A stretch of 64,000 bases of DNA from Catellatospora citrea (GTDB taxonomy: Bacteria; Actinomycetota; Actinomycetes; Mycobacteriales; Micromonosporaceae). The stretch spans positions 1-64,000 of the forward strand of contig NZ_RAPR01000002.1 in assembly GCF_003610235.1 (NCBI RefSeq), in the 5' to 3' direction. Every line of letters begins with the position of its first letter. Positions within the stretch are counted from its first letter, which is position 1. Made by a program: the position numbers and the translations under genes. Under the pieces are notes generated by a model. It was not told where the DNA came from, searched no databases, and worked only from the letters and a program-made list of their open reading frames with translations. Below are positions 7,907 through 16,554 of this stretch, piece after piece.

Positions 7907-8341
7907 ATGGAGCTGACAGGGGAATACGTGCCCGGCACCTGGGACATGTCGGTCAAGCAGGTCGAGGCCTACGAGGCCAGTGGGGGCACGAAGGGCACGA
8001 CGATCATGGGCAAGCCTGTGGTCGTCGTGACGATGCGCGGGGCGCGGTCGGGGAAGATCCGCAAGACGCCGCTGATGCGGGTCGAGCACGGCGGCAGTTA
8101 CGCCATCGTGGCCTCGGTCGGCGGCCGGCCGAGCAATCCCGACTGGTACCACAACATCGTCGCCGATGCCGAGGTCATGCTGCAGGACGGGCCGGACCGC
8201 CGGGCGTACACCGCGCGGCTGGCCACCGGCGACGAGCGTCGCGTGTGGTGGGACCGGGCCGTCGAGGCGTTCCCGACGTACGCCGACTACCAGCGGAAGG
8301 TCACCCGCCAGATCCCGGTCTTCGTCCTCGACCCGGCCTGA
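7907..8341 (+). CDS. deazaflavin (F420)-dependent nitroreductase family protein
   Basis: The 144-residue protein belongs to the DUF385/Ddn-like split beta-barrel family: GTTIMGKPVVVVTMRGARSG, then KTPLMRVEHGGSYAIVASVGG, and PDWYHNIVADAEV. These elements bind coenzyme F420 in the characterised mycobacterial members, which reduce nitro compounds or quinones. Length is typical. It stands alone between the divergent molybdopterin oxidoreductase and the trypsin-nSTAND gene. The start fits a leaderless mRNA with TAAAGT 7 bases upstream. The substrate is not inferable. Confidence 0.9.
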   Translation: MELTGEYVPGTWDMSVKQVEAYEASGGTKGTTIMGKPVVVVTMRGARSGKIRKTPLMRVEHGGSYAIVASVGGRPSNPDWYHNIVADAEVMLQDGPDRRAYTARLATGDERRVWWDRAVEAFPTYADYQRKVTRQIPVFVLDPA

Positions 8342-8449
8342 CCGTACGTCCTGCGGGACCGCGCCCGGCCCGGCGAGCATCTAATATGGAGCCTTCGTCG
8401 GGCCGGGGCCGCTGTGCGCCGACCCGCACAGAGGGGGCGTGAGCGGGAG

Positions 8450-9847
8450 ATGTCCGCCGAGCAACGGCTGCACGCGAGCACGGTCTCGATCGACGTTCCG
8501 AACGGCCATCCGGTCGGGGCGGGCTTCGTGGCCGCGCCCGACCTGGTCTGCACCGCCGCCCACGTGATCACCAAGCTGCTGGCCCGCAGGTCCGCGGAGC
8601 CCGGCGTGGGCACGCAGATCGAGGTCCGGTTCCGGGCCACCGGCACCACCGCCACGGCCGTCGTCGAGGTGTGGCAGCCCGCGCGGGAGGCCGACATCGC
8701 CGTGCTGCGGCTGCAGGCGCCGGTGCCCGAGGGAGTGCGGCCGGTCCGCCTCGTGGACGAGCCCGACGCCTGGGGGCACCACTGCCGGATGTTCGGCTTC
8801 CCGGAACACCACCCGGACGGCGTGTGGGCCGTGGGCACGATGCACGGCCGCCAGGGTTCGGGCTGGCTGCAGATCGACGACGACCGCAACGCCGGCTTCT
8901 GGGCCACGCAGGGTTTCAGCGGCGGCCCCGTCTGGGACGACGACCGCCAGGCCGTGACCGGCATGATCGTCGCGACCGAGGCGCTGGCCGGGCGGCGTAC
9001 GGCCTACGCCCAGCCCGCGTCGGCACTGCTCGCCGTCGCGCCGGGACTGGCCGGCTGGGCCGAGCCGCCGGGCCGGTGGGACGACAGCCCGTTCCGCGGC
9101 CTGGAACCGTTCCGGGAACAGGACGCGCCGCTCTACTTCGGACGCGCCGCCGAGGCCGCCGAGCTGGCCGAGACCGTGTGGCGGGAGCCGTTCACGGTGC
9201 TCAACGGCGCGTCCGGCACCGGCAAGTCGTCGCTGCTGTCGGCCGGGGTCCTGCCACGGCTGCGGGCCCGGCCCGCGGTGATCGTCGGCCTGCGGGTCGC
9301 CGCCGGGGCGAGCGCGGAGAGCGTGCTCACGCGTGCCCTGGCGCAGGCCTTCGACCTGCCCGACGCCACCCCGTCCGAGATCGCCGCCGAGCTGCGCGCG
9401 GGCCGGGTCGGCGACCTGGTCGTCCGGGCCCTCGACCAGGCGTCCGCGCAGCGGCTCGTCATCGTCGTCGACCAGCTGGAGGAGCTGGTCGGTCACGAGC
9501 CCGCGCAGGCCACGGAGCTGTTCACGCTGCTGCGCGCGCTGTGGGGGTCGACCCGCACCGTCCGGGTCATCGTCACGCTGCGCTCCGACTTCCTCGACCA
9601 GGCGGCGGCCCTGTCCGGGCTCGGCTCGGCGTGGACGCACGCGATCACCTACCTGGCCCCGCTGACCGGTGACGCGTTGCGCGAGGCGGTCGAGGGGCCG
9701 CTGGCGGCGGCGGGCCGCACCGCCCGAGCCGCGGCTCGTGGACCGCATCCTCGCCGACGCCGGTGCGACCGCGGGCGCCCTGCCGATGGTGGAGTTCCTG
9801 CTGGAGCGCCTGTGGCGGTCCGAGCCCGGCGACGTGCTCACCCATGA
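8450..9847 (+). CDS. trypsin-like protease plus nSTAND NTPase, 5' part of a frameshifted gene
   Basis: This frame encodes a serine protease domain (about residues 1-205) with an intact triad: H38 in CTAAHV, D82 in EADIAVL, and S157 in GFSGGPV. An nSTAND-type P-loop ATPase follows: FRGLEPF motif, Walker A NGASGTGKSS at 252-261, and Walker B LVIVVDQLEE with D341. The family's remaining NTPase helices continue in another frame from about 9714, and everything after residue 422 or so here is arginine-rich out-of-frame reading. The start ATG 8450 follows GCGGGAG; an in-frame GTG at 8414 is possible. TAATAT at 8382-8387 is a possible -10. No signal peptide is present, so the protease acts inside the cell. 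Trypsin-nSTAND fusions are known from NTP-dependent bacterial conflict systems. Confidence 0.85.
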   Translation: MSAEQRLHASTVSIDVPNGHPVGAGFVAAPDLVCTAAHVITKLLARRSAEPGVGTQIEVRFRATGTTATAVVEVWQPAREADIAVLRLQAPVPEGVRPVRLVDEPDAWGHHCRMFGFPEHHPDGVWAVGTMHGRQGSGWLQIDDDRNAGFWATQGFSGGPVWDDDRQAVTGMIVATEALAGRRTAYAQPASALLAVAPGLAGWAEPPGRWDDSPFRGLEPFREQDAPLYFGRAAEAAELAETVWREPFTVLNGASGTGKSSLLSAGVLPRLRARPAVIVGLRVAAGASAESVLTRALAQAFDLPDATPSEIAAELRAGRVGDLVVRALDQASAQRLVIVVDQLEELVGHEPAQATELFTLLRALWGSTRTVRVIVTLRSDFLDQAAALSGLGSAWTHAITYLAPLTGDALREAVEGPLAAAGRTARAAARGPHPRRRRCDRGRPADGGVPAGAPVAVRARRRAHP

Positions 9848-12557
9848 GACGTACGACGCGCTCGGTGGTGTCGGCGGCGTCATCGCCGGCTACGCCGAGG
9901 AGGTGCTGCGCGAGCGCATCCCGCGAGCCGAGCTGCCCGCCGTGCGGTCGCTGATGCTGCGGTTGGTGCAGCCGACCGCCGCCGGAACCGCGCTGCGCCG
10001 TCCGGTGCGCGCTGAGGACCTGACCTCGCCCATGCTGGCCGTCGCCAGGGAGCTGGCCGCCGCCCGGCTGGTCGTGACGTCGCGGGACCGCGAATCCGGG
10101 GCGGTCACCTACGAGCTGACCCACGACGCGCTGACCCGGCGCTGGCAGCGGCTGGCGGACTGGCTGAAGGAGTCGGCGGAGTTCTGGCAGTGGTACGAGA
10201 GCCTGCGCATCAGCCGCGAGCAGCAGGAGCCGCTGCGCGGCGCGCGCCTGGAGACGGCCCGGAACTGGTTGCGCACCAACGGCGACGATCTCACCCCGGC
10301 CGACCGGGACTTCATCCTGGCCAGCCAGCAGCGCAGCCGCCGGTTCACCTGGGCGTGGCGGTCGGCCGCCGGGGCGCTGGTGGTGCTGCTGCTGGCGACC
10401 GGCGGGTTCGCGGCCCTGCTGCAGGACAGCAACGCAGATCTGGAGGCGCAGCTGCGTGAGGCCAGTGCCCGCGTGCAGGCGGCGGAGGCGACGCGATACC
10501 TGTCGACCGATCCCGACAAGGCGGCGCTGACCGCGCTGACCGCCTACCACAGCATGGCGCTGCCCGAGTCGGCCAGTGCCCTTTTCCAGGTTTATGCGCA
10601 GTTCAACCAGGTCAAGCAGATCCTGCCCGACACCAGCGCCGTGAAGGCCATGGCGGTCATGTCGGACCCGCCCTCGCTGCTGACAGCCGGTGGCGACCTG
10701 CGCCGATGGCGGCTGGACGGCACCGGCCGGCCCGTCTCGGAAAAGCTGGCGGACAGAGCCAAGGGTGTCGTCACCGACCGGTCGGGCACCCGCTTTGCCT
10801 TCATCGGCGCCGACTCGGTGACCGTCGTCCAGCCCGACAAGCGGCTGACCCGCAAGTTCACCAATAAGATCAACCTGGAGCGGTTCGACCCGTCCGGGCA
10901 GGCGCTGCTGCTGCGCGTCCAGCCCCGTCCGGAGGACCCGATCCGGGCCCTGATCTGGGACCTGCGCACCGACACCGACACCGAGCTGCCCCAGGTCGAC
11001 GTGAACGCCGCCTGGTTCGGTCCGGACGCCGGCACCGTGCTCGTCAAACTGGAGTCCGGCGACACCGAGATCTGGGACGTCAAGGCCGGCCGCGCCATCG
11101 AGAAGATCACCGACGACGTGGTGGGCGTCAGCCCCGACGGCAGCCGGGTGGTGCGCTGCCCGAAGTCCACCAGCAGAGCCGCCATGCGCATGTTCGATCT
11201 GCCCGGCCTGCGGCAGGCGGGCGAACTCACCACCTCGTGCCTGGGCGCGTTCGGCAACCAGCTCGGCTTCGACGCCTCCGGCGAGCTCCTGCTGGGGATG
11301 CCCTGGGATGTGAACGCCGCGGGCCGGCAGCGTATCCAGGTCGTGCTGACCGCAACCGGTGAGGCGACCACGCTGGCCGTGCCGCCGCTCGGCACGACCG
11401 ACCTCGCCGACCGGGTCGTGCCCGTCGCCGTGCCGCACGACGGGGGCTGGTTGGTGGCCTACGCCGGTGACGGCGGCGTGGTGCTGGCAGACGTCGCCCG
11501 CAGCCGCCTCACGCAGCTCGGCGCCGACCTGACCGCGTACGACGCGGAACCGGTCGACCTGATCGGCCCGCTAGCCGTCGCCCGGTCGGCACGCCCGGCG
11601 CGGCTGTGGGAGCTGGCGTCCGGCCGCAGGATCACCGGAGGCCTGCCCGAACAGGAGCGGGTGCTGATCGCCGACGACCGCTACCTGTTCACCACGGACG
11701 CCACCCGCACCACGCTGTCGCTGCGCGACCTGGGCGACCCGAGCCAGGTCCGTCACGCGCTGTCCACGCCGCCCAGCCCGGGGCTGTCGCCGTCGTCCGG
11801 CGGGTTCGGGCCGGGCTGGGCGTGCATCGTGCGCACGGACAGCATGCTGGTCCACTTCAACGGCAGCGTGATCCGCCGCTGGGAGTATCCGAGCCTGCGC
11901 CCGCTGGAGCCGGTCACACCGACCCCCGACGACGGCGTCGACCCGCGGTCGCAGACCGGCACCTGCGCGTATGACGCGGACAGGCAACTGCTGGCGGTGA
12001 ACACCACGGGACCGTACATCTCGGTGTGGAACGCCGACACCGGCAAATCTGCGTACGTCGCCACGGTCGACAGGGTGAAAAGCATCCGGCAGATCGCCTT
12101 CGACCAGGGCAGCCACCTCATCGCGGCGCTCGGGGAACGCGGGCAGGTCCAGGTCGTCGACCCGGTCGAGGACACCACCGTGTCGATCGTGACGGCGCCG
12201 CAGAATACGCTGGTCAATGCCTGCTGCCGGATCCAGGCGCTGCACGACGGACTGATCTACCTCCAAAGCGGCGAGCAGTTCCTGGTGTGGAGGATGAGCG
12301 AGGCGACCGTGGGGCTGACCCTCGTGCTGCCCAGGTCCGATGACTTTCAGGGGCTGGAACGCAGCAGCATCGACGATTCCGCCGACACGCTGACGGTCAG
12401 TGGCACGGAGCTCGGGGTGCAGCGGTTCGACCTCGATCCGCAGAAATGGCGGCAGCACCTGTGTGACGTGGTCGGGCGCGGACTGACCGCCGCCGAGCGG
12501 GACGACGCCGCCACCCACCCCGACGACGAAGACATCTGCCCCGGCTGGAGAGGCTGA
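9669..12557 (+). CDS. nSTAND C-terminal part, transmembrane segment and beta-propeller, 3' part of a frameshifted gene
   Basis: Coherent family sequence begins near 9714 (PPEPRLVDRILADAG), the direct continuation of the NTPase in the upstream frame; earlier codons are out-of-frame. It holds the winged-helix end of the nSTAND module (YELTHDALTRRWQRL), one transmembrane helix (about 10345-10430), a short coiled coil (about 10432-10495), and about 650 residues of divergent beta-propeller blades. The blades include SVWNADTGKSAYVATVD and RVVRCPKS. Removing one G in the run at 9711-9714 joins the frames into a protein of about 1,368 residues. This could be a sequencing error, a recent mutation or, less likely, recoding. 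The stop is 1 base before the Trypco1 gene. Confidence 0.85.
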   Translation: MTRCARRSRGRWRRRAAPPEPRLVDRILADAGATAGALPMVEFLLERLWRSEPGDVLTHETYDALGGVGGVIAGYAEEVLRERIPRAELPAVRSLMLRLVQPTAAGTALRRPVRAEDLTSPMLAVARELAAARLVVTSRDRESGAVTYELTHDALTRRWQRLADWLKESAEFWQWYESLRISREQQEPLRGARLETARNWLRTNGDDLTPADRDFILASQQRSRRFTWAWRSAAGALVVLLLATGGFAALLQDSNADLEAQLREASARVQAAEATRYLSTDPDKAALTALTAYHSMALPESASALFQVYAQFNQVKQILPDTSAVKAMAVMSDPPSLLTAGGDLRRWRLDGTGRPVSEKLADRAKGVVTDRSGTRFAFIGADSVTVVQPDKRLTRKFTNKINLERFDPSGQALLLRVQPRPEDPIRALIWDLRTDTDTELPQVDVNAAWFGPDAGTVLVKLESGDTEIWDVKAGRAIEKITDDVVGVSPDGSRVVRCPKSTSRAAMRMFDLPGLRQAGELTTSCLGAFGNQLGFDASGELLLGMPWDVNAAGRQRIQVVLTATGEATTLAVPPLGTTDLADRVVPVAVPHDGGWLVAYAGDGGVVLADVARSRLTQLGADLTAYDAEPVDLIGPLAVARSARPARLWELASGRRITGGLPEQERVLIADDRYLFTTDATRTTLSLRDLGDPSQVRHALSTPPSPGLSPSSGGFGPGWACIVRTDSMLVHFNGSVIRRWEYPSLRPLEPVTPTPDDGVDPRSQTGTCAYDADRQLLAVNTTGPYISVWNADTGKSAYVATVDRVKSIRQIAFDQGSHLIAALGERGQVQVVDPVEDTTVSIVTAPQNTLVNACCRIQALHDGLIYLQSGEQFLVWRMSEATVGLTLVLPRSDDFQGLERSSIDDSADTLTVSGTELGVQRFDLDPQKWRQHLCDVVGRGLTAAERDDAATHPDDEDICPGWRG

Positions 12558-12558
12558 C

Positions 12559-12915
12559 ATGCAACCGCTGATCGAAGTGACCCTGGAGGACGGCACCCGG
12601 CTGCTGGTCGAGCCGAGCGACGGCGAGCGCGACGAGCTGGTCGAGGCCGGGGTGGGCGACCACATCACCACCGCGCGGGACAGCTTCCAGACCATGATGA
12701 GCCGGCTGCGCCCGGTGATCCAGACGGTGACAGACCAGGTCAGCTCGCTGCCGCGGCGGCCGGACAAGTTCACCGTCGAGATCGGCATCAAGATCACGGC
12801 GGAGTCCGGCGTGGTGATCGCCAAGGCCGCCAGCGAGGGCCACCTCACCCTCACCATGGAGTGGTCCGGCCCGGAACGCGGCCCGGTCCCGGGTCAACGG
12901 CAGTCAGGGGAGTGA
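12559..12915 (+). CDS. Trypco1 (CU044_2847-family) protein
   Basis: The 118-residue protein matches the trypsin-co-occurring domain 1 pattern: an N-terminal beta strand pair (PLIEVTLEDGTRLLVEP), a central helix (ARDSFQTMMSRLRPVIQTV), then the conserved FTVEIGIKITAESGVVIAK and a closing strand HLTLTMEW. Known members sit beside, or are fused to, trypsin-like proteases in nSTAND conflict systems, where they are thought to act as substrate, adaptor or effector-associated modules. Its start lies 1 base after the stop of the protease-nSTAND gene, so the two are co-translated. Its own stop overlaps or abuts the start of the ABC ATPase gene. Confidence 0.88.
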   Translation: MQPLIEVTLEDGTRLLVEPSDGERDELVEAGVGDHITTARDSFQTMMSRLRPVIQTVTDQVSSLPRRPDKFTVEIGIKITAESGVVIAKAASEGHLTLTMEWSGPERGPVPGQRQSGE

Positions 12916-12917
12916 CG

Positions 12918-13703
12918 GTGGAGGCGGTGCGACCGCGTGAGGCGGAACCGGCGGCGGCGCTGCGGCTGACCGCCCTGCACAAGGCATTCGGCGACACCCT
13001 CGCCGTCGATCATGTCGACCTGGCCGTGCCGCAGGGCTCGTTCTTCGGCCTGGTCGGGCCCAACGGCGCGGGCAAGACGACGGCGCTGTCGATGGCGGTG
13101 GGCCTGCTGCGACCCGACGGCGGCAGGTCGCAGGTGCTCGGCGTCGACGTCTGGGCGGACCCGGACCGGGCGAAGGCCCTCATGGGCGTGCTGCCCGACG
13201 GGCTCGCCATGCCCGAACGCCTCACCGGCCGGGAGCTGCTGACGTTCCTCGGCCAGCTCCGCGGGATTCCCGACCACGTGCTGACCGGGCGGGTCCAGGA
13301 GCTGCTCGACGTCATGGAGCTCAACGACGCCGAACGCACCCTCGTGGTCGACTACTCCACCGGCATGCGCAAGAAGATCGGACTGGCCACCGCGCTGCTG
13401 CACGGGCCCCGGCTGCTGGTGCTGGACGAGCCGTTCGAGGCGGTCGACCCGGTCTCGGCGGCCGCGCTCAAGTCGATCCTGGTCCGGTTCGTCGCCGCGG
13501 GCGGGTCGGTGATCCTGTCCAGCCACGTCATGGCACTGGTCGAGCAGCTGTGCGACACGGTCGCCGTGATGGCCAAGGGCAGGGTCGTGGCCGCCGGCCC
13601 GCTCGACGCCGTACGCGGCGACGGCACGCTGGAGGAGGCGTTCGTCCGGCTCGTCGGCGTCGACACCGGCGACCGGGAGGGCCTGTCGTGGCTGGCGTCC
13701 TGA
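12918..13703 (+). CDS. ABC transporter ATP-binding protein
   Basis: The 261-residue ATPase has Walker [11 protein letters not shown], a degenerate signature YSTGMRKKIGLATALL, Walker B LLVLDEPFEAVD and the switch histidine in LSSHVM. This is the subtype that works with ABC-2-like permeases. It pairs with the 632-residue permease that follows. I favour GTG 12918 because AGGGGAG ends 5 bases upstream; GTG 12912, overlapping the Trypco1 stop as GTGA, is the alternative. Either way it is translationally coupled to the Trypco1 gene and overlaps the permease gene by 16 bp. The transported substrate is unknown. Confidence 0.92.
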   Translation: MEAVRPREAEPAAALRLTALHKAFGDTLAVDHVDLAVPQGSFFGLVGPNGAGKTTALSMAVGLLRPDGGRSQVLGVDVWADPDRAKALMGVLPDGLAMPERLTGRELLTFLGQLRGIPDHVLTGRVQELLDVMELNDAERTLVVDYSTGMRKKIGLATALLHGPRLLVLDEPFEAVDPVSAAALKSILVRFVAAGGSVILSSHVMALVEQLCDTVAVMAKGRVVAAGPLDAVRGDGTLEEAFVRLVGVDTGDREGLSWLAS

Positions 13704-15586
13704 GCGCACTGCCGGCCGAGGTCCGCATCCTGATCCGGATGAAGGTGGCGATCCTGCGCCACTCCATGACCGGCGGCAAGGCCGCGCTGATGGTCGTCGG
13801 CGGCACCCTCGGGCTCGGGCTCGCGGCCGGCACGATCTGGCTCAGCCTGGTCCGGACCGCCCACCCGACGGTGGTGGCCGATCTGCTCGCCGCCGTCTAC
13901 CTGATGTGGACGCTGGGCTGGGTGGCCGGGCCGGTCTGGGGCGGCTCGTCGCCGCTGCGCGCCGACCACTTCGGGCTGCTGTCCGTGCCGCGGCGGCGGC
14001 TCGCCGTCGGGCTGCTCGGCGCGGCCTTCGTCGCCGTCACCGCCGCGGTGACCCTGCTGGCGTTCCTGAGCCTGCTCGTGTACGCCGCCCGGCTCGGCCC
14101 GGCGGCCGTGCTCGTCGCGGTCCCCGCGGTCGTGCTGCAGCTCGTGTTCGTCGTGCTGCTGTCCCGCGTAGTGGCAGTCGTGTTCGGGGTGGTGGCCAAG
14201 TCACGGACGGGTGCGGCGTTCACCGGTGTGCTCGTCGCCGCGATGATGGTGCTCGCCCAGTCCGGCTGGATGGTCGCCGTCGCGATCCAGGTCTCGGGTG
14301 TGCTCACCACCGGCTTCGGGCCGGGCTTCGCCGGCACGGTGCGAGCCGTGCCGTCCGGCTGGGGCCTGGTCGCGGTCGAGTCGGCCGCCCAGGAGCGGTG
14401 GTGGTGGGCGCTGGGCGCGCTGGCCGGGCTGGCCCTGCTGATCGTGCTGCTGCTGCTCGCGTGGAGCCGCAGCCTCGGCACGCCGCGCCGGGCTCGGACG
14501 ACCATCCGCGGCTCGCGTGGGCTCGCCGCGGCGGGCCGGGGCCTGTTCGCCGGGCGCACCGGCGCCGTGCTGCGCAAGGAACTGCGCACCTGGTGGCGTG
14601 ACCCGCTGCGGACGCAGACGGTCTTCGTGCCGCTCGCCTGGGCGCTCGGCACGACCCTGCTGCCGCTGACGTTCGGCGAGAAGGTGCTGCTGCCGTGGGC
14701 CGCGCCGGCGCTGGCGGTGATGGCCGGCGCGTCCGCGGTCAACCTGTACGGGCAGGACGGCACCGCGCTGTGGCTGACCCTGCTCACCGGCAGCGAGCGG
14801 GCCGACGTGCGCGGACGCCAGCTGGCGTATCTGCTGGTCTTCGGGCCGGTGACGGTCGCGGTCGCGGTGGTGTGCACGGCGTGGAGCGGGCTGGCCTGGG
14901 CGTGGCCCTGGGTGCTCGCCCTCGTGCCGGCGCTGCTCGGCGGCGGGGCCGGGCTGGCCGTGCTCATGTCCGTGGTGGCGCTCGCGCCCGGTCCCGACGC
15001 CCACAAGCGCCCCGAAAACCCCCTCGAACACGGCGACACGACCGGCCAGGCCAACGTCATGTTCTGGGGCGGGCTGCTGCCGGCCGTCCCGGCGGCGACC
15101 GTGCTCGCCCTCGGCACGGTGTACGACAACGCCTTCCTGCTGTGGGCGGGTGTTCCGGTGGGTGTGGCCACCGGCGTCCTGCTGGCGTGGTGGCTCGGCC
15201 GGGTCGCGAGCGGGCGGCTGCGGGCGCGCGGGCCGGAGCTGCTCCTGCTGATGCGCACCGGCCGCAGCAGCAAGCCGGTGGTCCGGATCGAGGTGCCCAA
15301 GCAGGGTGTCTGGACCTCGCTCGTCGGTTGGACGCTTGGCTCGATCGCGCTGTTCCCGCAGGGCCTCGTGCCGCTGGTCTTCCTGCTCGTCGGTGTGGAC
15401 GTGAAGTCCTGGTTCCTGGCGATGTACCTGCCCGGCCCGTACCGGTTGCCGGTCGCGGCCGCGATGGTCCTGGTCGGCAGCTGGCTGTACTACATCGCCA
15501 TCAGGGCGGGCCTGCCGAAGAAGCGCCCGGTCGCACCCGAGGATCCGTCCGGCGAGGACGCGCCCCGGGAACTCGAGTCGGTCTGA
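13688..15586 (+). CDS. large ABC-2-like integral membrane permease
   Basis: The 632-residue hydrophobic protein has about 14 predicted membrane segments in two halves, separated by a basic stretch near residues 270-300 (RRARTTIRGSRG). No solute-binding protein is present, so it is probably an exporter or lipid transporter. GTG 13688 is preceded by GGGAGG inside the end of the ATPase gene, giving a 16-bp overlap. The last 30 residues are charged and cytoplasmic. The gene closes the operon that starts with the trypsin-nSTAND gene, and a bidirectional hairpin follows at 15593. Confidence 0.85.
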   Translation: MAGVLSALPAEVRILIRMKVAILRHSMTGGKAALMVVGGTLGLGLAAGTIWLSLVRTAHPTVVADLLAAVYLMWTLGWVAGPVWGGSSPLRADHFGLLSVPRRRLAVGLLGAAFVAVTAAVTLLAFLSLLVYAARLGPAAVLVAVPAVVLQLVFVVLLSRVVAVVFGVVAKSRTGAAFTGVLVAAMMVLAQSGWMVAVAIQVSGVLTTGFGPGFAGTVRAVPSGWGLVAVESAAQERWWWALGALAGLALLIVLLLLAWSRSLGTPRRARTTIRGSRGLAAAGRGLFAGRTGAVLRKELRTWWRDPLRTQTVFVPLAWALGTTLLPLTFGEKVLLPWAAPALAVMAGASAVNLYGQDGTALWLTLLTGSERADVRGRQLAYLLVFGPVTVAVAVVCTAWSGLAWAWPWVLALVPALLGGGAGLAVLMSVVALAPGPDAHKRPENPLEHGDTTGQANVMFWGGLLPAVPAATVLALGTVYDNAFLLWAGVPVGVATGVLLAWWLGRVASGRLRARGPELLLLMRTGRSSKPVVRIEVPKQGVWTSLVGWTLGSIALFPQGLVPLVFLLVGVDVKSWFLAMYLPGPYRLPVAAAMVLVGSWLYYIAIRAGLPKKRPVAPEDPSGEDAPRELESV

Positions 15587-15592
15587 GCACGG

Positions 15593-15625
15593 CGGCGCTC
15601 CCCGCCCGGGCGGCGGGGAGCGCCG
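15593..15625. terminator. bidirectional hairpin terminator
   Basis: A perfect 14-bp inverted repeat (CGGCGCTCCCCGCC at 15593-15606, complement at 15612-15625) with a 5-base loop sits between the convergent permease and lipase genes and can serve both. Confidence 0.75.
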
Positions 15626-15634
15626 GGTCACCGG

Positions 15635-16309
15635 TCAGGCCGCGATGAAGCCGCGGATCTGGGTCAGCACGCTGGTGTTGGTGAGGAACCCGATGTGGGT
15701 CTCGCACGCCACGTTGGTGTTGGTCGCGCCATCCAGCCGGGTGCTGGTGTACGGGATGATGATGCCGTCGCAGGCCGAGTACCAGGTGCGGTACTTGCCG
15801 GTGCCGGGCGTCTCGTCGCCGTCGGCGAGGTCGAGCAGGAACAGCGAGCCCGGGTACATCTCGATGCACGAGACGTTGATCAGGCACGCGCCGGCGTACG
15901 TGGTGCCGTGGTTGGCGCCGGCGATCGAGGCGACGTGGCTGACGTTGGCCGAGCCGCCCATCTCCTCCAGGTACCAGCGGGTGACCAGGCCGCCCATCGA
16001 GTGGTTGACGATGGCGACCTTCGACGCGCCGGTCTGCGCCTTGACCTGGTTCACCTTGTCGCGCAGCCCGGCCGCGCTGATCTGGTTGGAGCCGGCCCAG
16101 TTGTAGTCGTAGGTGTAGAGGCGGGTGAAGCCGCCGGCCCGGAAGACCGACAGCGCGGTCGTCCAGTTCGACGAGTTGCCGATGAAGCCGTGCACGAAGA
16201 TCACCGGCGTGCTGGTCGCCGCGTTGGCGGGCGAGGACGGGGCGACCACGAGCGCCGCGGCGGCGACCAGGGCCGCGCCGACGGCGATGAGGCGTTGGCG
16301 GATACGCAT
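15635..16309 (-). CDS. secreted lipase/esterase (alpha/beta hydrolase)
   Basis: The 224-residue protein has a cleavable Sec signal peptide (MRIRQRLIAVGAALVAAAAL, likely cut after ANA at residue 30). The mature part starts TPVIFVHGFIGNSSNW, where HG supplies the oxyanion hole. The nucleophile elbow is NHSMGG with S104, and the general-base histidine is probably in ETHIGFL near the C-terminus; an acidic residue lies in DLADGDE. This matches the small secreted class-2 lipases of Streptomyces and relatives that hydrolyse acyl esters. The four cysteines (INVSC, ACL, ACD, ACE) could form two disulfides. ATG 16309 was chosen because the signal peptide begins there. Confidence 0.88.
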   Translation of the reverse strand: MRIRQRLIAVGAALVAAAALVVAPSSPANAATSTPVIFVHGFIGNSSNWTTALSVFRAGGFTRLYTYDYNWAGSNQISAAGLRDKVNQVKAQTGASKVAIVNHSMGGLVTRWYLEEMGGSANVSHVASIAGANHGTTYAGACLINVSCIEMYPGSLFLLDLADGDETPGTGKYRTWYSACDGIIIPYTSTRLDGATNTNVACETHIGFLTNTSVLTQIRGFIAA

Positions 16310-16554
16310 GGGGGAGCCCTCCGTTGGGACGAGATGCGTGGTGCCAACGAGCATCGGAGCAGCGCCCCACCGTCTGCATCGGTGTAATCGCCGGTTCGCC
16401 CGCGGTGCCTGAGATCCACGCACCGCATCGTCAGGTGTCGACGTATATTGATGGCCGGTGGTACGGCGGCCACTTCTCGTTCCCGTGTGTTCGGTTTCGT
16501 TGATTCGAGATGGAACGTGAACGAAGCCGACCCGATCCCCTGATGGGAGAGCCG

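Noticed and set aside
9701..9725. Programmed +1 frameshift as the normal expression mode of the nSTAND gene
   Set aside because: No slow codon, stop codon or slippery heptamer is placed at the joint, so an indel or sequencing error is simpler; kept only as a remote option.
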